NCBI GenBank assembly: GCA_944391235.1
Contig: CALXSV010000117.1
Coordinates: 1 to 35,421, forward strand
DNA length: 35,421 bases
Source of the DNA: an uncultured Clostridia bacterium
GTDB lineage: Bacteria; Bacillota; Dehalobacteriia; UBA4068
Reading direction: 5' to 3'
Part shown: one piece after another, positions 1 through 7,799 of the stretch
How the letters are laid out: each line of letters begins with the position of its first letter
Position numbering within the stretch: position 1 is the first letter of the stretch
Translations under genes and position numbers: made by a program
The notes under the pieces: model-generated
Told to the model about the DNA's origin: nothing
What the model saw: only the letters and a program-made list of their open reading frames with translations
Database searches by the model: none

Positions 1-1
1 T

Positions 2-136
2 GGCCGCAGTCTGAATAATCTCCCCGATAGTGCATCGGGGGCCACGATTTTGGAAGGCCTCCATGTTTCCGGCAGTCGTGTGGATGAAGCTGGGGAAGAC
101 ATAGCCACTTGGGTTGACAGCCTGGATTTGAACTGA
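2..136 (+). CDS. flavodoxin, C-terminal fragment (cut by window edge)
   Basis: This is the last 44 codons of a gene that starts outside the window and ends with TGA. The residues include EGLHVSGSRVDEAGEDIATW followed by VDSLDL, the usual C-terminal strand and helix of short-chain clostridial flavodoxins, which are FMN electron carriers. No FMN-binding loop is visible because the N-terminus is missing, so the assignment rests on the tail alone. The gene lies 25 bases upstream of a DUF4405 membrane protein and is probably co-transcribed with it. It resembles the flavodoxin tail left at 2930-3058, so this island carried at least three flavodoxin genes. Confidence 0.6.
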   Translation, partial: GRSLNNLPDSASGATILEGLHVSGSRVDEAGEDIATWVDSLDLN

Positions 137-161
137 TTTTGAACGAAAGGAGGGAGAATAC

Positions 162-857
162 GTGAAACCAAGAGTCATTTTCAAAGTCGCACTGGATGTT
201 CTGATGACACTGGGGCTGTTATTTTTGATGGGATATCAATTTTGGGGTGATGTGGCTCATGAATGGATAGGCGCTGGAATGTTTCTCCTGTTCATTTTAC
301 ATCATATCCTGAATGGAAATTGGTATAAATCCCTTTTTAAAAGAAAGTATACTCCCTCCCGTATTTTTCAGTTGCTCGTTGATGTATTGGTATTTCTCGC
401 TATGATTGGCCTGATGGTTAGCGGGATTATGCTATCCAACCATGTTTTTGCGTTTTTGAATATTCGGGGAGGCATATCCTTTGCACGCCTGCTACACATG
501 GTAGCGTCCCATTGGGGCTTTGTTCTGATGGCGCTTCATTTAGGGCTACACTGGAGTATGTTCCTGGGTATAGTCAGAAAAGCGCTGAAATTGCAACAGC
601 CCTCCCTTCTACGAAAGATCTTTTTGCACATCCTTGGAACGGGAATTGCCATCTATGGATTTACGGCATTTATTCAGCGCGATCTGCTCACCTATATGTT
701 GCTGCAAACACAGTTTGTATTCCTGGATTTCAGTGAACCGATTCCTCTCTTCTATTTAGATTATCTGGCTATTATGGGTACTTTTATTTTCCTGGCCTAT
801 TATATTTCTATGCTGCTGCGGAAATTGTCGGGAAAAAGGACGCATAAAAAGGGATAA
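162..857 (+). CDS. DUF4405-type membrane protein, possible haem-binding cytochrome-like protein
   Basis: The product has 231 residues and about six predicted membrane helices (near 7-27, 36-51, 69-91, 112-135, 152-170 and 200-220). Histidines fall in or beside the helices at 33, 47, 48, 94, 112, 117, 126 and 130. That pattern is typical of DUF4405 proteins, which are thought to bind haem like small b-type cytochromes; haem binding here is inferred. The GTG start at 162 has a strong AAGGAGGGAG ribosome site 4-6 bases upstream. The C-terminus is basic (RKLSGKRTHKKG). The neighbours are flavodoxins and flavin enzymes, so a role passing electrons between the membrane and soluble flavoproteins is plausible but unproven. 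Confidence 0.65.
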   Translation: MKPRVIFKVALDVLMTLGLLFLMGYQFWGDVAHEWIGAGMFLLFILHHILNGNWYKSLFKRKYTPSRIFQLLVDVLVFLAMIGLMVSGIMLSNHVFAFLNIRGGISFARLLHMVASHWGFVLMALHLGLHWSMFLGIVRKALKLQQPSLLRKIFLHILGTGIAIYGFTAFIQRDLLTYMLLQTQFVFLDFSEPIPLFYLDYLAIMGTFIFLAYYISMLLRKLSGKRTHKKG

Positions 858-870
858 AGGAAGATTATAC

Positions 871-1262
871 AGCCAGGAAGTTACGGAGCGCACAAGAGCG
901 GTGAAATTCGTTTTAGAAAAAGGATGTAGCTGTGCGCTCTCTAGTGGGCAGAAGCTGTATGCCAGCTATCCAAGAGTGATCCATTTCTTGGCACAGGGTA
1001 TTTACTTTAAGATGCTAGTGCAGCGGATAAAGTGATTGGAAAAGCAGCGGTTTTGTTACTTGTTCTGGCAGGAGTTAAACGTGCATATGCAACTGTTATG
1101 AGCGAATCTGGATTACTATTAAGGCATCTTGGCTTCTTGCGATATCGCGTCTCTATAATTCTAAATCGGGCTGGCCCCTGTCCCATGGAAGAAGCAATGG
1201 ATAGAATCAAAGATCCAGTTCGCGCATTAGGTTGTTTAGCATTTTATCAAATCATGGGATAA
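871..1262 (+). pseudogene. DUF1893 family gene, frameshifted
   Basis: Two frames together give one DUF1893-like protein. Frame 1 (about 871-1010) reads AVKFVLEKGCSCALSSGQKL, which resembles the family N-terminus. The homology then moves to another frame from base 1011 (DASAADKVIGKAAVLLLVLA, and later NRAGPCPMEEA and IKDPVRAL), ending with TAA at 1260-1262. The switch lies at TTTAAGATGCT, as if one G had been lost from AAGGAT. The stretch between RHLG and NRAG is also shorter and less conserved than I expect for the family. No convincing start codon or ribosome site is visible. DUF1893 proteins have no firmly known function. It could be a sequencing error, but neighbouring genes are broken as well. 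Confidence 0.6.
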
Positions 1263-1273
1263 GGAGGTTTCAA

Positions 1274-2290
1274 ATGAACAAGTTATCTTTTCTCTGTTTA
1301 GCGATGTTGTTTTGCATTGGTATATTGGCAGGATGCGCATCTGAGGAAGCACCGGCTTTATCGAATAGTAGTTCCTCGGAAGCCATTCCGTCGACATCCG
1401 AGCCGACTCAGTCGGAAGACGTCCCCGACGACACACCAACGGTGTATATGACAACTGATATTCGAGCAGAGGGACTGATGGCTATTTACGAGGCACTGGG
1501 AGCTTCGCCATCCGGAAATATTGCGGTGAAGCTTTCCACCGGAGAACCCGGAAGCAATTACCTGCGTACCGATTTAATTGGCGATCTGGTGCAGTCTTTC
1601 GATAATCCCACGATTGTGGAGTGTAATACAGCCTATGGCGGTCAGCGGGCCAATACTGCCATGCACTATCAGGTGGCGGAAGATCACGGTTATACTGCCA
1701 TCGCCAATGTGGATATTATGGATGAAAACGGCTCTATGACGCTTCCGGTCACCGGTGGCAGCAATCTGACTGAAAATTATGTGGGCGCGAATTTTGCCAA
1801 TTACGATTATTATGTGGTCTTGTCTCACTTCAAAGGCCATGCCATGGCCGGATACGGTGGTGCCATTAAGAACATTTCTATTGGAATTGCTTCTTCGGAG
1901 GGGAAGGCTCATATCCATTCCGGCGGTACCGGCGGCAGCATGTGAGGCGGCGACCAGGACGCCTTTTTGGAGAGTATGGCCGAGGCGGGAAAATCCGTTG
2001 TGGATTATTTGAACGGAAATATCCTCTATATCAATGTGATGAACCGTTTGAGCGTAGATTGCGACTGTGATGGTAATCCCGCCGAGCCGGATATGCATGA
2101 TATCGGCATCTTAGCATCTTTCGACCCGGTGGCTTTGGATCAGGCGTGTATCGATTTGGTTTATTCCGCTGAGGATGGCGATTCTCTCATTCAGCGTATT
2201 GAGTCCCGCAATGGTTTGCACACGCTGGAACATGCGGAGGAAATCGGGCTTGGCAGCCGCACTTATGAGCTGGTAAGCATTGACGAATAG
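1274..2290 (+). pseudogene. DUF362 family lipoprotein, interrupted by an in-frame TGA
   Basis: An ATG at 1274 follows AAGGAGG and opens a lipoprotein signal peptide with lipobox LAGC (Cys near residue 22), then a Ser/Thr-rich linker and a DUF362 domain. The frame stops at TGA 1943-1945 (codon 224) but continues in the same frame through FLESMAEAGKSVVDYL, MNRLSVDCDCDGNPAEPDM and DIGILASFDPVALDQ to TAG at 2290. Relatives, from memory, have tryptophan just before GGDQD, so TGG to TGA is the likely change. DUF362 proteins are linked to redox and cofactor processes without a settled reaction. A truncated 223-residue lipoprotein could still be made. A cysteine-rich C-terminal motif (DCDCD) lies beyond the stop. 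Confidence 0.75.
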
Positions 2291-2300
2291 AGGTGGATGA

Positions 2301-2929
2301 ATGAAATGATGGATTCACTTATTGCTGGCCGGACTGATGGCCTTTTCTTTGGCAGGCTGTTCGGGAGCCCCTGCACAAGAATCGTCTGACTCGGAACAGG
2401 TGCCAACTGCATCCGCCAGCACAGATGCTGCAGAAGAAATTGAAGTACCGGAAGGCTTCCTGCTGATTACTGGAGGCGCCTTTTCTATGGGCAGTCCGGA
2501 CAGCGAAGCCTGGCGCAGCGAAGATGAAAGGCAGCATTTTATCACGGTCAGCGATTTTTATATGAGTGCTTATGAAGTAACACAGCAGGAGTATCAAGAT
2601 GTAATGGGCGATAACCCTATTCAATACGGAAAGCTCCATCAGCGCGGAGGAATCTAATTATTGGGGCGATTACCCCTATATGATTGAGGATAATTACTTC
2701 AATCAAGGAAATCTGGAAACACCGCCCGGCGTTTACCGTCAGACCACTGTAGAAGTGAACAGCTTCTCTCCCAATGCCTGGGGTCTTTACAACATGCATG
2801 GGAACGTGGGCGAATGGGTTGGGGATTATTACGGCGAGTACAGCACGGAAGCCCAGACGGATCCCACCGGTCCGGAAACCGGCACACGGCGGGTGTATCG
2901 AGGCGATGGCTGGAACGACTTTGCCTCAA
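2301..2929 (+). pseudogene. SUMF1-like (formylglycine-generating enzyme family) lipoprotein remnant
   Basis: AGGTGG at 2291-2296 precedes ATG 2301, but codon 3 is TGA (2307-2309). After it the same frame gives a lipoprotein signal (AGLMAFSLAGCSG) and an SUMF1 start (ITGGAFSMGSPDSEAWRSED, SAYEVTQQEYQDVMGDNP). At about 2620 the homology jumps frame to TESSISAEESNYWGDYPYM, then GLYNMHGNVGEWVGDYYGEY and TRRVYRGDGWNDFA. The middle of the domain, including the usual PVEGVSW region, is missing, so an internal deletion with frame change is inferred. The end is also lost and the sequence runs straight into a flavodoxin tail. In intact relatives this domain is a lipid-anchored SUMF1/FGE-like fold that need not be catalytic. 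This copy cannot be functional. Confidence 0.8.
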
Positions 2930-3058
2930 ACCGCCATTGCCAAGTTGGCACTGGACGCTAATATGGCGGAGGGCCTTGCAATCCATTATTCGGGCGGCTC
3001 CGGTATGCTGGATGATGTAGCAGCATGGCTGGACGCCAATGGAATCGAGAGACAATAA
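2930..3058 (+). pseudogene. flavodoxin 3' end left by a deletion
   Basis: In the frame ending at TAA 3056-3058 the residues TAIAKLALDANMAEGLAIHY, SGGSGMLDDVAAWLDANGIE match the last 40 or so residues of a clostridial flavodoxin. There is no start or ribosome site, and upstream sequence in this frame is a shadow of the SUMF1-like remnant. The junction near 2929/2930 is therefore most simply a deletion that removed the 3' end of the SUMF1-like gene and the 5' part of a flavodoxin gene. No terminator separates it from the flavin reductase that follows. Confidence 0.7.
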
Positions 3059-3093
3059 ACTGCAAACATCATTATTTTCAGGAGGTATTTATC

Positions 3094-3636
3094 GTGAAGA
3101 AGAACATAGGAAATGTACTTGCCCTGTATCCCACGCCTCTTGTGGTGGTTGGGGCTATGGTGAACGGAAAGCCCAACTGGCTATTGGTAGGACATTTAGG
3201 CATTATGGGGCATGACCATGTGATGGTCAGTCTGGCAAAGCCTCATTACACGAATCAGGGCATCAAGGAGAACAAAAAGCTGTCCATCAATATTGTGGAT
3301 GAAACGTTGTTGGCGAAAGCGGACCGTTCTGGTTGCGTCAGCGGAAGCAAAGCGGATAAATCTGAGCTGTTTTCGTGCAGTATAAGCAAGGCCGGTGTCC
3401 CTATGATTGCGGATGCACCGGTTGTGATGGAATGCAATGTAGAGGATATTTATGAAACAAAAGGATTTGATAACTTTATCTGTACCATCGATAATACCTA
3501 TGCGGAGGAAAATGTGCTGACCGATGAAGGTAAATTGGATTATCGCATCTTAAAGCCGGTGCTGTTTGAGATGCCCACCTATGAGTATGTGAAAACCGGC
3601 GAGGTTTTAGCAAAGTGTATGTCTTTCGGAGAATAG
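3094..3636 (+). CDS. flavin reductase family protein (FMN-binding split barrel)
   Basis: The product has 180 residues with the FMN-binding split-barrel pattern of flavin reductase-like proteins: ALYPTPLVVVGAMVNGKPNW at the start, HDHVMVSLAKPHYTNQGIKE, and KLSINIVDETLL followed by a SGSKADKSELF segment. Such proteins bind FMN and use NAD(P)H or act as flavoprotein partners; the exact substrate cannot be read from sequence. The GTG start at 3094 lies 8 bases after GGAGG (3081-3085). The gene is intact, unlike those just upstream, and sits 60 bases before an intact flavodoxin, so a reductase and electron-carrier pairing is plausible. Confidence 0.8.
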   Translation: MKKNIGNVLALYPTPLVVVGAMVNGKPNWLLVGHLGIMGHDHVMVSLAKPHYTNQGIKENKKLSINIVDETLLAKADRSGCVSGSKADKSELFSCSISKAGVPMIADAPVVMECNVEDIYETKGFDNFICTIDNTYAEENVLTDEGKLDYRILKPVLFEMPTYEYVKTGEVLAKCMSFGE

Positions 3637-3696
3637 TGTTAGAGAAGCTGCGGCTTCTTATACATACAAATTTCCGAGGACAGGAGGCCGGAATCG

Positions 3697-4239
3697 ATGA
3701 AGAATAACATCAAGAGTGGAGATGGAAAAATGGAATGCGACTGGCCATTGATCATTTCCTATTCTTATTCGGGCAATACCCATCGCATTGCACATGGAAT
3801 TCAGGAGATTACAGGGGGCGACTGGTGCGAAATTTATCCGTGGCAGCCATATCCCATGGCGTTTCCCGAATTGCTGGGGCAGGTGAAAAAGGAAGTACAA
3901 TCCCACTATCGGCCGAGACTCTTGCCAGTGTCTCGTTCACCGCATCCCTATTCCGTTATTTTTGTCGGTACACCAAACTGGTGCGGAACGATTGCTCCAC
4001 CTCTCGCCTCCTGGCTATATAAAAACGACTTGTCTGGAAAAATCATTCTCCCATTTTATTCCCACTGTGGTGGAGTTTCGGGAGATCTTCGAGGGGATAT
4101 CGCCAAGCTGTGCCCCAAAGCGGATGTGCGGGAAGCCCTCAGTGTAATTGACGACGGAGAAAAAGAATTGGTAGATCTACTCCGCAAATGGCTTATCAAG
4201 ACTGGCATAATGGAATCTCGGATATTTCGTACTGGTTAA
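3697..4239 (+). CDS. flavodoxin-like protein
   Basis: The product has 180 residues. The FMN phosphate-binding loop is SYSYSGNTHR at residues 21-30, and GTPNWCGTIAPPLASWL at 91-107 together with YSHCGGVSGD at 121-130 fits the flavin-ring contacts of flavodoxin_4-type proteins. The ATG at 3697 is preceded by AGGAGG with 9 bases of spacing. About 16 residues precede the first strand, slightly longer than usual; an inner ATG at 3730 (MECDWPLIIS) could be the true start but has a weaker ribosome site. The role is single-electron transfer or NAD(P)H-dependent reduction through FMN. It is co-directional with the flavin reductase and cupin genes. Confidence 0.8.
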   Translation: MKNNIKSGDGKMECDWPLIISYSYSGNTHRIAHGIQEITGGDWCEIYPWQPYPMAFPELLGQVKKEVQSHYRPRLLPVSRSPHPYSVIFVGTPNWCGTIAPPLASWLYKNDLSGKIILPFYSHCGGVSGDLRGDIAKLCPKADVREALSVIDDGEKELVDLLRKWLIKTGIMESRIFRTG

Positions 4240-4302
4240 GCGATCCATGTCTGCATATGGGGACATGAGATCCATCATCATTTATATCAAGGAGGGCTTT
4301 TT

Positions 4303-4740
4303 ATGCGTATCAATGACAAAACTACATTTGACAAGGAAAACGTCTTCGGCCTGGGAAACGCCAATTCGGCCTATGCCCAGTATTTCATCGGCAATTCATA
4401 TCTGAATCCATTGACCGAAGTGGACAAGTGCCCGGTGTTCCTAGCCAACGTCACTTTCGAGCCTGGTTGCCGGAACAACTGGCATATCCATCACGCCAAA
4501 AGCGGAGGCGGCCAGATCCTGATCTGCACGGCTGGTGAGGGCTGGTATCAGGAAGAGGGGAAGGATGCGGTAAGCCTCACCCCCGGCACTGTCATCACGA
4601 TTCCGGCGGAAGTCAAGCACTGGCATGGCGCTAAAAAGGATAGCTGGTTCTCTCATATCGCCATTGAGGTGCCGGGGGAGGAAACCTCTAATGAGTGGCT
4701 GGAGGCAGTGGATGCCCAAGCTTATGGCGCCCTGGAATAA
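4303..4740 (+). CDS. cupin domain protein
   Basis: The product has 145 residues forming one cupin barrel. Motif 1 is WHIHHAKSGGGQILICTAGE (residues 60-79), with likely metal ligands His61, His63 or His64, and Gln71. Motif 2 is PGTVITIPAEVKHWHGA (94-110), with His106 and His108. This is the metal-binding cupin pattern found in small proteins next to carboxymuconolactone decarboxylases and aldo/keto reductases. The reaction is unknown; isomerase, decarboxylase and dioxygenase activities occur in relatives. The ATG at 4303 follows AAGGAGGG with 8-9 bases of spacing. The gene ends 14 bases before the aldo/keto reductase start, so the two are almost certainly one transcript. Confidence 0.85.
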   Translation: MRINDKTTFDKENVFGLGNANSAYAQYFIGNSYLNPLTEVDKCPVFLANVTFEPGCRNNWHIHHAKSGGGQILICTAGEGWYQEEGKDAVSLTPGTVITIPAEVKHWHGAKKDSWFSHIAIEVPGEETSNEWLEAVDAQAYGALE

Positions 4741-4754
4741 AGGAGGCAAGGGAA

Positions 4755-5801
4755 ATGCAATACACGAAATTAGGAAATTCAGAATTAAAGGTTTCCCGCA
4801 TCTGTATGGGATGTATGGGCTTTGGTGATGCGGGAAACGGCCAGCATAGCTGGACGCTGAACGAGGAGCGTTCTCGGGAGATTATCAAGCGGGGGCTGGA
4901 GCTTGGAGGCAACTTTTTTGATACGGCTATCGGCTACCAGAGCGGCACCAGCGAGCAGTACCTGGGCCGGGCTCTCCGAGATTTTGCAAAGCGGGAGGAT
5001 GTGGTGGTAGCTACTAAATTCCTGCCCCGCACCCAGGAGGAAATTGCTGCTGGCATCACCGGCCAGCAGCACATTGAGCAGATGGTCAGCACCAGCTTGA
5101 AGAATCTTGGATTGGACTACATTGACCTATATATCTATCACATGTGGGATTATGAGACGCCTCTCTACGACATTATGGAGGGACTCAACCGGATGGTGAA
5201 AGCTGGTAATGTGCGGTACATTGGCATTTCCAACTGCTTTGCTTATCAACTGGCCAAGGCAAATGCTCTGGCCGAGAGGGAGGGCTTTTCCAAGTTCGTT
5301 TCCATCCAGGGACATTACAATTTGATCTTCCGTGAGGAGGAGCGGGAGATGGCAAAGCTCTGTGCTGAGGATAACATTGCCATGACTCCTTACAGCTCCT
5401 TGGCTGGAGGTCGGCTTTCCAAGCACCCTGGTGAAACCTCCAAGCGTTTAGAAGAGGACAGCTATGCCAGATTCAAGTATGACGCTACTGCAGAACAGGA
5501 TGCAGCCATTATCAATCGAGTGGCGGAATTGGCGGAAAAAAGGGGCGTATCCATGACGGAGATTTCTTTGGCATGGCTGCTCACTAAAGTGACATCCCCA
5601 GTGGTAGGAGCCACAAAACTGCAACATATCGAAGGGGCAGCCAAAGCAGCCGAGCTTACCCTAGCACCGGAAGAATGCGCATATCTGGAGGAGCCATATG
5701 TTCCTCATAACCTGGTGGGCGTTATGGCACAGAACACACCGGCGGCCGCAAAACAGCAACACGTATGGTCCACCGGTAACCAGCAAATTGAAAAGGCATA
5801 A
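4755..5801 (+). CDS. aldo/keto reductase
   Basis: The product has 348 residues with the whole AKR barrel. The catalytic tetrad is visible as Asp56 and Tyr61 (FFDTAIGYQ), Lys88 (ATKF) and His129 (IYHMW). The NADPH-binding end includes PVVGATKLQHIEGAAKA. The enzyme should reduce aldehydes or ketones with NAD(P)H; the natural substrate is unknown. The ATG at 4755 lies 9 bases after AGGAGG. The similarity begins at MQYTKLGNSELKVSRICMG, so the longer upstream reading was not used. It lies between the cupin and carboxymuconolactone-decarboxylase genes with gaps of 14 and 10 bases, which suggests translational coupling in one operon. Confidence 0.92.
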   Translation: MQYTKLGNSELKVSRICMGCMGFGDAGNGQHSWTLNEERSREIIKRGLELGGNFFDTAIGYQSGTSEQYLGRALRDFAKREDVVVATKFLPRTQEEIAAGITGQQHIEQMVSTSLKNLGLDYIDLYIYHMWDYETPLYDIMEGLNRMVKAGNVRYIGISNCFAYQLAKANALAEREGFSKFVSIQGHYNLIFREEEREMAKLCAEDNIAMTPYSSLAGGRLSKHPGETSKRLEEDSYARFKYDATAEQDAAIINRVAELAEKRGVSMTEISLAWLLTKVTSPVVGATKLQHIEGAAKAAELTLAPEECAYLEEPYVPHNLVGVMAQNTPAAAKQQHVWSTGNQQIEKA

Positions 5802-5811
5802 GGAGGATTTT

Positions 5812-6507
5812 ATGATGGACTATCGAGAAACCGATCCGGAATTTGCAGAACGTTTTGAGCATTTTACTTTTGAGGAAGTGCCGGGGGAAGAAGGACAGCA
5901 GCTTGATGAAGCAACCCGCCATATGGCGATTCTCGCCACGCTGCTGGGCTGTCAGGGCGTGGATGCGTTCAGGGTGGAGTTGCCCCGTGCGCTAGATGCG
6001 GGGCTTTCCCCCGTTATGGTTAAAGAGGTGGTCTATCAGGCGGTGGACTATTTGGGCATCGGCCGGGTAAAACCGTTTCTGGATGCAACCAATGACATTT
6101 TAGTGGAACGGGGGGTAAAGCTGCCTTTGGAAAGGCAGGCGACCACAACCATGGCGAACCGACTGGAAAAAGGAATTCAAGCTCAGGTGGAGATTTTCGG
6201 GGACGCGATGAACGAAGCGTGGAAAAACGGCCACATCAACCGTTGGTTGGCAGAAAATTGTTTTGGCGATTACTACACCCGCACCGGACTTGATTTGGCC
6301 CAGCGGGCGATGATCACCTTCTGCTTTCTGGCAGCCCAGGGTGGCTGTGAGCCGCAGTTGATTGCTCATGCCGGTGGCAATATGAATTTGGGGAACGACA
6401 AGGCCTTTCTCGTTAAAGTTGTTTCCCAATGCTTGCCGTACATTGGCTATCCCCGCAGCTTGAATGCCATTACCTGCATCAACAAGGCAGTGGAATCCAG
6501 GAAGTAA
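5812..6507 (+). CDS. carboxymuconolactone decarboxylase family protein (two repeats)
   Basis: The product has 231 residues with two copies of the carboxymuconolactone-decarboxylase/AhpD fold: about 35-110 (DEATRHMAILATLLGCQGVD) and about 155-225 (DLAQRAMITFCFLAAQGGCE, GGNMNLGNDKAFLVKVVSQC). The CxxC pair of AhpD peroxidase is absent; single cysteines occur in each repeat. Proteins of this type accompany cupins and aldo/keto reductases and probably act on small carbonyl or lactone compounds, with function inferred from context only. AGGAGG ends at 5806. ATG 5812 (spacing 5) and ATG 5815 (spacing 8) are both possible, and the choice changes only one residue. Confidence 0.85.
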   Translation: MMDYRETDPEFAERFEHFTFEEVPGEEGQQLDEATRHMAILATLLGCQGVDAFRVELPRALDAGLSPVMVKEVVYQAVDYLGIGRVKPFLDATNDILVERGVKLPLERQATTTMANRLEKGIQAQVEIFGDAMNEAWKNGHINRWLAENCFGDYYTRTGLDLAQRAMITFCFLAAQGGCEPQLIAHAGGNMNLGNDKAFLVKVVSQCLPYIGYPRSLNAITCINKAVESRK

Positions 6508-6855
6508 GTATCCTTAGATTGTAGAAGTCGGTGAATCCTTTTCAAAATCCGTAATAAGGGAAGTCTATAAAGAAACCAGTTATCAGGTAAAAAATCCCAC
6601 CTTATGCGGAATCAATCAGCTTGTGGGGCAGGGTGCGTCAGTCTGCTTTATCTGCAATCCTTTGACGGCATTTTGCACTCTTCAGTAGATGGACGCATAT
6701 TTTAGCTGAATTGCAAGGATATCGTTCCTGCAAATATGACTCCTGATATGGCAGTTCTGATGAAATTGTTCGATGAGGGAGAGAAAAGCGAAATTACTAT
6801 TTTCCTGACCGTGCAGATGCGGCATATCTGATTTTATAAAGGGGGGAAAGCACAG
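6508..6855 (+). other. 348-base stretch without an intact gene; possible coding remnant
   Basis: No complete gene is seen. One frame from about 6522 reads VEVGESFSKSVIREVYKETS and NPTLCGINQLVGQGASVCFI before TAG near 6686. Another frame further on reads CKDIVPANMTPDMAVLMKLF and ends just before the permease ribosome site. The composition looks like decayed protein-coding sequence, but I do not recognise the family. No terminator hairpin or clear promoter is visible. A GGGGGGAAAG ribosome site for the permease lies at the right end. Confidence 0.4.
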
Positions 6856-7755
6856 ATGGAAATTCTCAGGCGAGAGTTTGTTTATCTCTGGTATTATTTC
6901 AGCGTCCAATTCGAGCAGATCTTCGGCTGGTGGGTGCTGGGTATGGTCATTGGCTCGGCTGTTTCTGTTTTTGCCAAGGACTATATTCACTGTGCTTTCC
7001 AATCCCTTCAAGGAAAGAAACTGGGATTTCTGGGAATTGTGGCGGCCAGCGCACTGGGCATTGCGTCCCCGTTATGTATGTACGGTACTATTCCCATCGC
7101 CGCTTCCTTTTCCAAGAGCGGGATGAAAGATAGTTGGTTGGCTGCATTTATGATGTCTTCCATTCTGCTGAACCCCCAACTGATTATTTACAGCGCGGCC
7201 TTGGGGGGAACCGTCCTGACGGTGCGTATTGTTTCTTGCTTCCTTTGCGGCATCGTTGCAGGGCTGCTGATCTGTTTTTTTTACAGAGACAGGCCTTTTT
7301 TCAACTTTACCGGCTTTGCCGAACCTCAAAATCGGGATACAGACCCTAACATTATCTTGCGCTATATCAAAAATCTTGGGCGGAATGTCAAGGCCACGGG
7401 GCTTTACTTCTTAATCGGTGTGCTACTTTCCGCTCTCTTTCAGCGGTATGTCCCTGCGGAAGCTATGACAGCCCTGTTTGGCGGGAATGAGGCACTGGGC
7501 GTGCTGATGGCAGCCACCATTGGCGTCCCCCTCTACGCCTGCGGTGGAGGGACTATTCCTTTGCTGCAGCAGTGGTTATGGGACGGTATGAGTGTGGGCA
7601 GCGCTGCCTCCTTTATGCTTACCGGGCCTTCCACGAAAATTACCAATCTGGGCGCTTTGAAGATCGTTTTAGGACTCCGACGCTTTTTACTGTATCTGAT
7701 CTATGTAATACTATTTTCGCTGGCTACCGGTTTGGTTGTAAATTTTGTGGTATAA
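6856..7755 (+). CDS. permease, PF03773 (ArsP/YraQ-like) family
   Basis: The product has 299 residues and eight or so hydrophobic segments in two halves. The first half carries ASPLCMYGTIPIAASFSKSG (70-89, Cys74) and the second carries TIGVPLYACGGGTIPLLQ (221-238, Cys229) and TGPSTKITNLGALKIVLG, the paired repeat signatures of this permease family. Relatives export organic arsenicals or carry unknown substrates; which applies here cannot be told. The ATG at 6856 follows a GGGGGGAAAG ribosome site. It is the last intact gene of the redox island, and a long partly degenerate gap precedes it, so it may have its own transcript. Confidence 0.85.
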   Translation: MEILRREFVYLWYYFSVQFEQIFGWWVLGMVIGSAVSVFAKDYIHCAFQSLQGKKLGFLGIVAASALGIASPLCMYGTIPIAASFSKSGMKDSWLAAFMMSSILLNPQLIIYSAALGGTVLTVRIVSCFLCGIVAGLLICFFYRDRPFFNFTGFAEPQNRDTDPNIILRYIKNLGRNVKATGLYFLIGVLLSALFQRYVPAEAMTALFGGNEALGVLMAATIGVPLYACGGGTIPLLQQWLWDGMSVGSAASFMLTGPSTKITNLGALKIVLGLRRFLLYLIYVILFSLATGLVVNFVV

Positions 7756-7799
7756 ATGCATTATCCTGGAAGAATAAATTCTAGAGAAAGGAAAGAAAT

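Noticed and set aside
886-939. GAGCGCACA / TGTGCGCTC inverted repeat as a terminator after the DUF4405 gene
   Set aside because: The loop is about 36 bases, there is no T-run, and the sequence lies inside the DUF1893 remnant.
1943-1964. Selenocysteine codon with a SECIS-like hairpin in the DUF362 gene
   Set aside because: The hairpin is only 5 bp and starts at the stop itself. The expected residue there is tryptophan, not cysteine.
1574-2098. 174-codon minus-strand frame across the DUF362 gene
   Set aside because: It lies antisense to recognisable DUF362 sequence and has no similarity of its own.
1943-2309. TGA recoded as tryptophan, suggested by two in-frame TGA codons (1943 and 2307)
   Set aside because: TGA ends several intact genes in this window (folC, maf, minE, yceD, the small membrane protein at 9358), and neighbouring genes are broken in other ways, so nonsense mutations are simpler.
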